DNA from: Treponema sp.
GTDB lineage: Bacteria; Spirochaetota; Spirochaetia; Treponematales; Breznakiellaceae
Assembly: GCA_031273185.1 (NCBI GenBank)
Contig: JAISSG010000005.1
Span: 1 to 13,871, forward strand
DNA: 13,871 nucleotides
Direction: 5' to 3'
Shown here: positions 6,741 to 13,050 of the stretch, in pieces
How the letters are laid out: the number at the start of each line of letters is the position of its first letter
Numbering within the stretch: the first letter of the stretch is position 1
Made by a program: the position numbers and the translations under genes
Notes under the pieces: model-generated
What the model saw: the letters and a program-made list of their open reading frames with translations, nothing else
The model's database searches: none
Told to the model about the DNA's origin: nothing

Positions 6741-7315
6741 GTCAACCTCTCCAGTTTCTCCCTCAACAGCCTCTTCGCCCTGAACACATGGGACTTGATC
6801 GTGTTTACCGGGAAGCCGGTAATCGCCTCAATCTCCTGGTACGAGCGGTCATAGAAAAAAAACAAGTCAATGCAGACACGGTAACGCTCCGGCAGTTCCT
6901 CCAGCGAAGCCAAAACCGCTTCCCGCGCCGCGCCGCGGATCGCCATGCGCTCCGGCGTGTCGTCATGGAACGGCTCGGCGCCCGTATCCTCTACCGCCGC
7001 AAGGCTCTGGTATTCCTTCCTGCGGTTTACCCCGCTTGCCGCCGTGTTATAGGCGATTTTGTACAGCCAGGTTGAAAACCGCGACCGCCCCTCGAAACGG
7101 GAAAGGCTGCGGTACACCTTGAGAAACACCTCCTGGGTAAAATCGGAGGCATCCTCGGCGTTGCGAAAAAAACTCAGGCCCATCCCGTAAACGGGCCGCT
7201 CGTAGCGCCGCACCAGAAGCCGGAACAGATCCTTCTGCCCCGAAACAATCTGCCCAACAATAACCTGGTCGCTGTAGCCCCCCTCAGGAAGGGAATCCCC
7301 TGCCTCATGGTTCAT
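6737..7315 (-). CDS. ECF-type RNA polymerase sigma factor
   Basis: This 192-residue protein has sigma70 region 2 (about 27-93, with DASDFTQEVFLKVYRSL and STWLYKIAYN) and region 4 (about 134-186, with LEELPERYRVCIDL and the recognition helix VNTIKSHVFRAKRLL). Regions 1 and 3 are absent, as in ECF sigmas. I chose the ATG at 7315 because it overlaps the upstream stop codon (ATGA). The in-frame extension up to 7657 is just the upstream membrane-protein gene read in the wrong frame. Together with the anti-sigma gene it forms a regulatory pair. Target genes cannot be told; no typical ECF -35 motif (AAC) precedes this operon, so autoregulation is not evident. Confidence 0.93.
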   Translation of the reverse strand: MNHEAGDSLPEGGYSDQVIVGQIVSGQKDLFRLLVRRYERPVYGMGLSFFRNAEDASDFTQEVFLKVYRSLSRFEGRSRFSTWLYKIAYNTAASGVNRRKEYQSLAAVEDTGAEPFHDDTPERMAIRGAAREAVLASLEELPERYRVCIDLFFFYDRSYQEIEAITGFPVNTIKSHVFRAKRLLREKLERLT

Positions 7316-7653
7316 GCGGCCTTGTCGCCGCGTTTTATGGCATAGTACGCCAAAAGGCCTATGCCCATGGACAGGGGGATTATCCCGCCCAATAGCCCAT
7401 AGGTGGGTCCCGTTACCACTGCCAAAAACACGGTCAGCGTAAGCCCCACGCTGCCCAGGAGCAGCCCGGCAAGCAGACTGAACGAAAGCAGGTCGAAAGC
7501 AGGCCTGGCGTAGTGCCCCGCATTGATAAGCAAGGTGCGCCGCCGGTGGTTCCAGAGCAGGTAGAAGAAAACCACCACCGACCCCATCACGATACCGACG
7601 ATGGGAATTATGGCAATCAGTACCTGGGCCGCGGCGGATGTAATCTGCTCCAT
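7312..7653 (-). CDS. Small three-helix membrane protein, first gene of the sigma/anti-sigma operon
   Basis: This 113-residue protein has hydrophobic segments at about 11-34, 55-79 and 85-105, with a basic loop WNHRRRT after the first helix. The pattern (I-P-I-x-G-I helix, R-rich turn, two glycine-rich helices) resembles small membrane proteins of the DUF6249 type that sit beside sigma/anti-sigma genes; this assignment is tentative. Its stop overlaps the sigma start. An ATG at 7665 lies four codons upstream, but it falls inside the -10 box, so I prefer the ATG at 7653. There is no Shine-Dalgarno sequence for either. It may take part in sensing the signal for the sigma factor. Confidence 0.75.
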   Translation of the reverse strand: MEQITSAAAQVLIAIIPIVGIVMGSVVVFFYLLWNHRRRTLLINAGHYARPAFDLLSFSLLAGLLLGSVGLTLTVFLAVVTGPTYGLLGGIIPLSMGIGLLAYYAIKRGDKAA

Positions 7654-7663
7654 GCAACTATCC

Positions 7664-7692
7664 ATTATATACCATAATCCGCATTTTGTCTA
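7664..7692 (-). promoter_or_regulatory. Strong sigma70-like promoter of the membrane protein/ECF operon
   Basis: Minus-strand -35 TAGACA (7692-7687; 5/6) and -10 TATAAT (7669-7664; 6/6) lie exactly 17 bases apart. The expected start is at about 7657, only four bases before the ATG at 7653, so the mRNA would be leaderless or nearly so. This is the best consensus promoter in the window. Confidence 0.65.
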
Positions 7693-7738
7693 TCGGCTAT
7701 ACTGTAAAGACGCGGGAATCATGGCCAAGTTGCAAAAG

Positions 7739-8263
7739 CTATTCTACGATCATCAGATCGCCAAAATACAGGGCCTCGATTCTCCCAAGGCGCAGCAGGG
7801 CGTTATAGCCGCGCAGAATTTCCGCCTTGGCGGTATCCTCGTCCAGGCCGGCTATCGCATCCGCGGAAAGCGATGAAAAGTACCCCGTAGCGATGGAGCG
7901 AAAATCGCCGAGGTGGGAAGCAAGCTCCTCGGTAAAGGCGCGGTCGCCCGCCGGGTAGGGAAAACTGATTGAAAGGATGAGCGTGGCGGGCGGCTGGCCG
8001 GATGTGGGTATCCTGAGCCTGCCGATGCCGGAAAACACCCCGACTTCCCCGTCGCCAAGGCTTGAGGCCGGGACGGAGCCGCCCTGCCCTCCCCGCCCGG
8101 AACTGCCAATGCGGAACAACGGCCCGGAAGCTGCGGGGCGCAAAAGGGCATAGAGACTGCCCGCAGCCAGCACCAGCACCAGCGCGACAACCAGCGCCAT
8201 AACGACGCGGTAGAAAACCAGCAGCCCCTTTCTTTTTGCCAGGGGAGTAATCTCTCGTCTCAA
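7739..8263 (-). CDS. FliL-like membrane protein
   Basis: This protein of about 174 residues has a short basic N-terminus, one membrane helix (about 14-40), a Gly/Ser-rich linker (about 45-75) and a C-terminal domain. The end of that domain, RGYNALLRLGRIEALYFGDLMIVE, fits the FliL pattern (N-x-L...G.v..vyF.df.v). FliL proteins are flagellar basal-body proteins linked to the stator. Spirochaetes often have a FliL paralogue outside the main motility operons, and no flagellar neighbour is seen here. No ATG precedes the conserved part. I use the TTG at 8263, which has AGGA 7 bases upstream, so the start is uncertain. It is divergent from the U32 gene. Confidence 0.7.
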   Translation of the reverse strand: MRREITPLAKRKGLLVFYRVVMALVVALVLVLAAGSLYALLRPAASGPLFRIGSSGRGGQGGSVPASSLGDGEVGVFSGIGRLRIPTSGQPPATLILSISFPYPAGDRAFTEELASHLGDFRSIATGYFSSLSADAIAGLDEDTAKAEILRGYNALLRLGRIEALYFGDLMIVE

Positions 8264-8299
8264 ACCCGTTTCCTGCCTCCGCTCCCATTGTGCGAAATC

Positions 8300-8328
8300 T
8301 TGCGGAAAAATTCCATACCCACTACAAT
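8300..8328 (+). promoter_or_regulatory. Sigma70-like promoter of the U32 gene
   Basis: TTGCGG (8300-8305; 3/6) and TACAAT (8323-8328; 5/6) are 17 bases apart. The expected transcription start, about 8335, is two bases before the ATG at 8337, again implying a nearly leaderless message. The -35 match is weak. Confidence 0.45.
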
Positions 8329-8336
8329 GAAGCCTT

Positions 8337-10469
8337 ATGCCCATGGAACTTTTAGCCCCCGCAGGATCGCCGGAGGCGCTGGACGCCGCCATCGGGGAAG
8401 GGGCGGACGCGGTGTACCTGGGGCTGAAGAATTTCAACGCCCGGTTGCGGAGCGCCAATTTTGCGTATTCCCAGTTTGAAGCCGCCCTGCGCTCCCTGCG
8501 GCGCATGGGGAAAAAGCTGTACGTCACGGTAAATACCGTTTTTGAGCAGCGCGAGGCAGACCGGATGTACCAACTGCTCAAGTACCTTTCCACCGTGGGG
8601 CCGGACGCGCTGATCGTGCAGGACTTTGGCACCGTGGCGATGGCCCGCTCCGAGTTTCCCGGCCTGAAACTCCACGCCTCCACCCAGATGAACATCGCGT
8701 CCGGCAGGGGTGCCAACGCCCTTTCCCGGCACGGCGTTTCCCGGGTGGTGCTGGCGCGGGAACTGAGCCTTGCGGAACTGCGCTCGGTGCGGGCCGAGAC
8801 CAACATGGAACTGGAGGTTTTCGTGCACGGCGCGTTATGCGTCAGCGCGTCGGGCATCTGCCTGTTTTCCAGCTACCTCGGCGGCAAGTCCGCCAACCGG
8901 GGGATGTGCACCCAGGCGTGCCGCCGCATGTACCACCGGGGCGAGGAGCACGGCGGCGATCTGGAAAGCGGGTACTACTTCAGCCCCGCCGACCTCCAGC
9001 TTCTTGAGCACACCGGCGACCTTGCCGATGCCGGGATAAACGCCCTGAAGATCGAGGGCAGGATGAAAAGCGCCGACTATGTGGGCGCGGTTGTCGCCGC
9101 CTACCGGCTGGTGCTGGATGCCATCGAAACGGGCGACGGGGAAAAAATACGGCAAAGCATCGCACGGGGGCAGGAGATTCTGCGGGGCGACTTTGCCCGC
9201 AGCAAGACCACGTTTTACTTTGACACGATAGGGGCGGAAAGCCGCACGGACTGGCTGAACCCCGCCCAGAGCGGCGGCACGGGCATAAGCCTTGGGACGA
9301 TTCTCAAAACGCAGGGCAGGGGCGAGGAGCGGCTGGGCTTTGTCTCGGCCTCACCCGATGCGGCAATACCCGGCGTGGGGGATTCGATCCGGCTGCACCG
9401 CAGTGACGACTCCGAGCGGGTGACGCACAAGGTAAGCCACGCCGCCGGCGAAAACGGCGGCTGCTGGCTTTCGATCCCATCGGGTTTTGGGAAAGGCGAT
9501 CAGGTGTACCTTATCCAGACCAAGGCGACGGCAAAACGCCACAAGCCGGTAATTGCGCGTAACGCTTCGGAAAAGAGCCGCTCGCCGGGCTTTGACAAAG
9601 CGCCGCTGCCGCCACTGCCGGAAAAGGCCGCCAAAAACGCAGCCGCCTTCCCCGACGGGCTGTATGTGGCGGTTTCCCGCACCGAAGACCTGTACGTCGT
9701 GCAGTCGTCCCGCCCGGCGCGGGTGATGCTCGACTTGGGTCGCAAGACCGCGCGGTACCTATTGGCGGAGGGCAAAAAGCCGCTGCCCTTCAAACCGGCG
9801 GACATCATCCTGGCGCTTGACCCGTATTTCCCCCAGACCGAGGCAACGTTTCTTGCGGAAACAATCGGCAGCCTGATCGATCTGGGTTACCGGCAGTTTA
9901 TGGCAAACAACCTGGGGCATTTTTCCCTGTTCCGGGACTACCGTTCCCATGTGCAGGTTATCGCCGGTCCTTGGCTGTATATGTTCAACAGTTGGTCGCT
10001 TTCGTTCATCGCCGCGCTGGGGGTGGAGGGCTTTGTCTCGCCGCTTGAGAACAACCGCCAGAATTTGGACAAAACCCTGCCTGCCGGAAATCGCCAGTTC
10101 CATGCCCTGCGGTCGCTGCTGTTCGTCCCGGTTTTTGCATGGCCGTCGCTGTTCCGCATCCGCGCCGACCTTGGGAAAACCTATGACTTTAACTCGTTCT
10201 CGGACAGCCGCGACGAGGAATTTTCCCTCGTCTGCGGCCCCGACGGATCGCAGGTCATCCCCCGCACGCCGTTTTCGATAACCGACAAAATCCCCTTTTT
10301 GAAGGAGGCGGGCTTCAGGCGTTTTATCATCGACCTGTGCGGCCCGCCCCTGAAAAAGAGCGACTACCGCGACCTGATGCGGGCGGTAAACGCCGGCACT
10401 CCCCTCCCCCGCGCCAGCCGCTTCAACTGGAAAGACGGCTTTTACAGCAAGGGGGAGAGTGGGGAGTAG
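8337..10469 (+). CDS. U32 family protein (RlhA/TrhP-like RNA hydroxylation family)
   Basis: This 710-residue protein has an N-terminal U32 domain (about 4-280) with ELLAPAGSPEAL, a conserved NxxF-AR region, and the family signature EVFVHGALCVSASGICLFSS. Four cysteines, C168, C175, C191 and C195, match the family's FeS-type set. After a middle beta-rich part (about 290-430), a second, diverged barrel-like region follows (about 440-700, GPWLYMFNSW, SPLENNRQNL). Long U32 proteins such as RlhA make 5-hydroxycytidine in 23S rRNA and TrhP hydroxylates tRNA wobble uridine; the family was once called peptidase. Which RNA this one modifies cannot be told. ATGs at 8337 and 8343 are both possible starts, neither with a strong Shine-Dalgarno sequence. 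Confidence 0.9.
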   Translation: MPMELLAPAGSPEALDAAIGEGADAVYLGLKNFNARLRSANFAYSQFEAALRSLRRMGKKLYVTVNTVFEQREADRMYQLLKYLSTVGPDALIVQDFGTVAMARSEFPGLKLHASTQMNIASGRGANALSRHGVSRVVLARELSLAELRSVRAETNMELEVFVHGALCVSASGICLFSSYLGGKSANRGMCTQACRRMYHRGEEHGGDLESGYYFSPADLQLLEHTGDLADAGINALKIEGRMKSADYVGAVVAAYRLVLDAIETGDGEKIRQSIARGQEILRGDFARSKTTFYFDTIGAESRTDWLNPAQSGGTGISLGTILKTQGRGEERLGFVSASPDAAIPGVGDSIRLHRSDDSERVTHKVSHAAGENGGCWLSIPSGFGKGDQVYLIQTKATAKRHKPVIARNASEKSRSPGFDKAPLPPLPEKAAKNAAAFPDGLYVAVSRTEDLYVVQSSRPARVMLDLGRKTARYLLAEGKKPLPFKPADIILALDPYFPQTEATFLAETIGSLIDLGYRQFMANNLGHFSLFRDYRSHVQVIAGPWLYMFNSWSLSFIAALGVEGFVSPLENNRQNLDKTLPAGNRQFHALRSLLFVPVFAWPSLFRIRADLGKTYDFNSFSDSRDEEFSLVCGPDGSQVIPRTPFSITDKIPFLKEAGFRRFIIDLCGPPLKKSDYRDLMRAVNAGTPLPRASRFNWKDGFYSKGESGE

Positions 10470-10511
10470 GTGGTGGGGAATGGGGAATGGAAACAACAAT
10501 CCCCGATCCCC
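10451..10511. terminator. G-rich convergent 3' junction with bidirectional hairpin
   Basis: Four G-runs (10451-10455, 10461-10464, 10475-10478, 10482-10485) span the last U32 codons and the gap to ssb, and could form a G-quadruplex. The last two also pair with TCCCC (10500-10504) and TCCCC (10507-10511), giving a hairpin of two 5-bp blocks with a 13-base loop. There is no U-run on either side, so termination would not be of the classic intrinsic kind. The place, between two convergent stop codons, fits a shared terminator. Confidence 0.4.
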
Positions 10512-10515
10512 CTCT

Positions 10516-10977
10516 TCAAAAAACCGCATCCTCCAGGGCTTCGCTGGTTTCCGGGACATTCTCCTGTTCAACATACGCGGCATCTCCGGCATATTCCTGC
10601 TCCGCCTCCGCTGCCTCAAGGGCATTTTTTTCCGCATCCTTTTCCTTTTTGGATTCCGGGCGAAATTCAACGTGCTCGGCGACAATGGTGACCCGCGAAC
10701 GGGGCTTGCCGTCGTCGCCGGTCCATCTGCCCTGCTTCAGGCGGCCAACCACCCGCACGCCGCGGCCTTTTTTGCCCAGGTCGTTGCAGGCCTCCGCCAG
10801 CTTTGCCCAGGTTTCAACCTCAAAGAATGAAACTTCCTTTTCCAGCCCGGTATCCCGCCTGGAGTAACGGTTGGAGGCCAGGCTGAAAGTACAGATCGGC
10901 GTTCCTTTGGGAGTGGAGCGGAAATGGGGATCCCTCACCATGTTTCCCTCGATGAGAATGCTGTTAAGATTGTTCAT
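10516..10977 (-). CDS. ssb: Single-stranded DNA-binding protein
   Basis: This 153-residue protein has an OB-fold in residues 1-108 (NSILIEGNMVRDP, FSLASNRYSR, FFEVETWAKLAE, RVVGRLKQGRW, SRVTIVAEHVEF). An acidic, disordered tail follows. SSB coats single-stranded DNA and recruits repair and replication proteins through its last residues. The tail here ends LEDAVF, not the usual DDDIPF: the acidic and final Phe features remain, but the Pro is missing. A very good Shine-Dalgarno (AAGGAGG, 6 bases before ATG) fixes the start. It stands alone, not in the common rpsF-ssb-rpsR cluster, so it could be a second SSB copy in the genome. Confidence 0.93.
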   Translation of the reverse strand: MNNLNSILIEGNMVRDPHFRSTPKGTPICTFSLASNRYSRRDTGLEKEVSFFEVETWAKLAEACNDLGKKGRGVRVVGRLKQGRWTGDDGKPRSRVTIVAEHVEFRPESKKEKDAEKNALEAAEAEQEYAGDAAYVEQENVPETSEALEDAVF

Positions 10978-11148
10978 AGATTGCCTCCTTAGCTAAATGG
11001 CATAATCCGGCAGCGCAGGCCGCCGCTCAGGGCAGCGTACGGCCCGGATGCAATGCACGCAGGCAGCGCAATTCTGCCGATGATACCATGTATATGGGAC
11101 GCCGTTGGAAATTGCTTTAGCAAACACCGAAAAAAGTTAGTTTGAAAA
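10978..11148. other. Intergenic region upstream of ssb
   Basis: No gene is supported in these 171 bases. They contain the ssb Shine-Dalgarno site, three copies of GGCAGCG (11009, 11031, 11062), and the dyad TTGCT-TT-AGCAA (11112-11123) just after the end of the upstream gene. No convincing -35/-10 pair for ssb was found. Confidence 0.4.
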
Positions 11149-13050
11149 TCACGCGCGCCTGGCCAATAGCAGCTTGAGCATGTATAGCTCCATGTACAGG
11201 CGCAGAGATTCCTGCTCGGCGAGGCTTTTAAGGGCAGGGTTGCGGCCAATCAGCATATCGACCATTTCCTGAAGGCCATCGCGGGTTATCCGCTTGAGTT
11301 TGTAAACTTTTTGGGCAGCGCGAAGGCTGTCCCTCATAAGCGCCTGCACGTCGTAGACCAGGTTTTGGCCGGCTTTCTTGTCAATCAGCCGCACCCACCG
11401 CGCCTCAAGTTCGCCAAGATATTCGTTTAGCGTCTTGCCGGGCGGCACGATGGCGGCCTGGATCATACGGGCGCCCTGGTGAAGCCCCCCGCCATCCGGC
11501 TCAACGACAACGAATTCGTCGCCGTCTTCTGTTCCGGCTTTTTTGTTAGCTTTGGGCTTCGCCCCCAGGTTTCTGAAAAAAGCGATGATGGCGACTACAA
11601 AAGGAACGGAAAACCAGAAGGGAAGTTTTAATTTAACATCGGACAGCAGTTCTTTGCGGTTTAACCCAAAGAGGCTGCTAAAGGGAAGCAGCGCGCCGTC
11701 CTTGAAGATCAGAAAAGACTGGGCGGCGGCTTTCTGCTCTCGGCTCATCTCCCCGTAAACCAAAAGAAGCCTTGAATCCTTAAGCATGGTGAAAAGGGTT
11801 GGGTTGATATTTCTTGTCAGCCGTTCGAGCAGCTTGTCAAATTCATAGTCTTTTTCCATTGCGGGCTCGCGCGAGTAATCAAGCACCAGCCTGGTCCAGC
11901 GCTTTAGCATCGCCGACTTGATGCGCTGCTGGGTGTCGCTCAGCATCTTGGAGCAGACGGACAGGTACCGATTTTTTTTTATAAACCAGCGCATGCCGTT
12001 TTTTTCGTCATGCGTCACCAGCCATCGGGGAAGAGTGCCGCTCTTGTCCTTGCCAGTGGCATTTTTGATGTAGTCTTCCAGATCCTGCCGGGAGTAAATG
12101 TCCAGGAGGCGAACGCCCCGGTCGTCGGTAAAGCCGACAATTTCCTCCAGGGTATAGTGCCAGGGGGAATTGTCCATATGCGCTTCCATTTTCATCAAAG
12201 CGGCATCAACCTCGCGCTTCTTCGCCGCTATAGCCCGGTAAAAGCTGCAGCAAACCTCAATACTGCTGACCGCCTGCAGCACCGCAATGTCCTCGGCAAG
12301 CAGCTCTTTTTTCTTGCTGATGTCGTTCTTTACCAACGGGCAGAAACAGGTCCAGAACAGGTAGGGGAAATCGGCGGACTTTTCCATGTCGTCCAGGCAG
12401 TCCAGGGGGCGAACCATAATCATGTCGGTGACATCCCTGAGGAGCTTCTCTTTGCCCTGCATCTGGCCGGACAGCTTGTGCTGTATGTGCTCCTTGTTGT
12501 TCCGGGCATGGAGAAAATCCCGAATCGTCAGGAAGGCAATTTCCATAAGCTTGCGGGGGATCATGGACGCCACCATCAGGGCGTTGCCATAGCTCTGGGG
12601 AAACTGCAGCATGATAATCTCGGAGGGACTGGGCGATTCCCCGGTTTCGTTAAAGAAGAGTCCCATGTCGATATTCAGGTTAATCACCCGCGCAAAGCTA
12701 TCGGGAACCTTCAGTTTAATGGATTCCTCGCAGGGAAAAGGCAAGCCGGACAGCTTGTCGATGTCATGGTAGGCTTCTTCGATAAGATCGCGGCAGTAAA
12801 GAGCCATAAAAATCCGCCCCTCGTTGCCTTCCCTCAAGAGCATGCATTTGCCGTCTTCAACCAGCGCGGGGAACCTCGAATGGAACTGCGCCCTGGTGTT
12901 AACGGCCCATTCTATCCAGTCATGATCCTGGCTTGATTTTCGCTCGGCATATTTTTCGATATAGCCCAGGAATTCTTCTATGTCAATATACGGGGATTTG
13001 GCCTTGGACGCAAAACCTTTGAGCAGATCATATAATTCAATATTGGCCAT
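11149..13050 (-). CDS. Large protein of unknown function, probably spirochaete-restricted
   Basis: This 633-residue protein matches no family I recognise with confidence. It is mostly charged and helix-rich, with many Lys/Glu/Leu stretches. One hydrophobic segment lies near residues 475-492 (FWFSVPFVVAIIAFF), followed by a basic and then acidic linker (about 493-520, with DEFVVVEPDGGG) and a helical C-terminal part. There is no signal peptide, so a cytoplasmic protein with one membrane anchor is likely. Long uncharacterised proteins of this kind occur in Treponema (for example DUF5312), but a link is only a guess. The ATG at 13050 lacks a Shine-Dalgarno sequence and sits at a predicted transcription start. 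Its first 24 codons overlap the end of the MFS frame. Confidence 0.75.
   Translation of the reverse strand: MANIELYDLLKGFASKAKSPYIDIEEFLGYIEKYAERKSSQDHDWIEWAVNTRAQFHSRFPALVEDGKCMLLREGNEGRIFMALYCRDLIEEAYHDIDKLSGLPFPCEESIKLKVPDSFARVINLNIDMGLFFNETGESPSPSEIIMLQFPQSYGNALMVASMIPRKLMEIAFLTIRDFLHARNNKEHIQHKLSGQMQGKEKLLRDVTDMIMVRPLDCLDDMEKSADFPYLFWTCFCPLVKNDISKKKELLAEDIAVLQAVSSIEVCCSFYRAIAAKKREVDAALMKMEAHMDNSPWHYTLEEIVGFTDDRGVRLLDIYSRQDLEDYIKNATGKDKSGTLPRWLVTHDEKNGMRWFIKKNRYLSVCSKMLSDTQQRIKSAMLKRWTRLVLDYSREPAMEKDYEFDKLLERLTRNINPTLFTMLKDSRLLLVYGEMSREQKAAAQSFLIFKDGALLPFSSLFGLNRKELLSDVKLKLPFWFSVPFVVAIIAFFRNLGAKPKANKKAGTEDGDEFVVVEPDGGGLHQGARMIQAAIVPPGKTLNEYLGELEARWVRLIDKKAGQNLVYDVQALMRDSLRAAQKVYKLKRITRDGLQEMVDMLIGRNPALKSLAEQESLRLYMELYMLKLLLARRA

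Noticed and set aside
6737..7657. Longer version of the ECF sigma gene (306 codons)
   Set aside because: The extra N-terminal part is the coupled membrane-protein gene read in another frame; the ATGA overlap at 7312-7315 marks the real start.
7690..7697. Second GCCGATA word (sigma28-like -10) upstream of the ECF operon
   Set aside because: No TAAA at the right distance, and the overlapping TAGACA-17-TATAAT promoter explains the region much better.
7803..8288. ATG-started minus-strand frame overlapping the FliL-like gene
   Set aside because: Its translation is Arg/Gly/Pro-rich without a membrane helix or family pattern. The other frame shows the FliL-like C-terminus and helix.
8352..10685. 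Several long antisense frames opposite the U32 gene
   Set aside because: They reflect high GC at third codon positions; the translations are Arg/Ala/Pro-rich and match no family.
11009..11068. Three GGCAGCG words upstream of ssb as a repeat array
   Set aside because: Spacing is irregular (22 and 31 bases) and the word is short in GC-rich DNA; not a CRISPR or iteron array.
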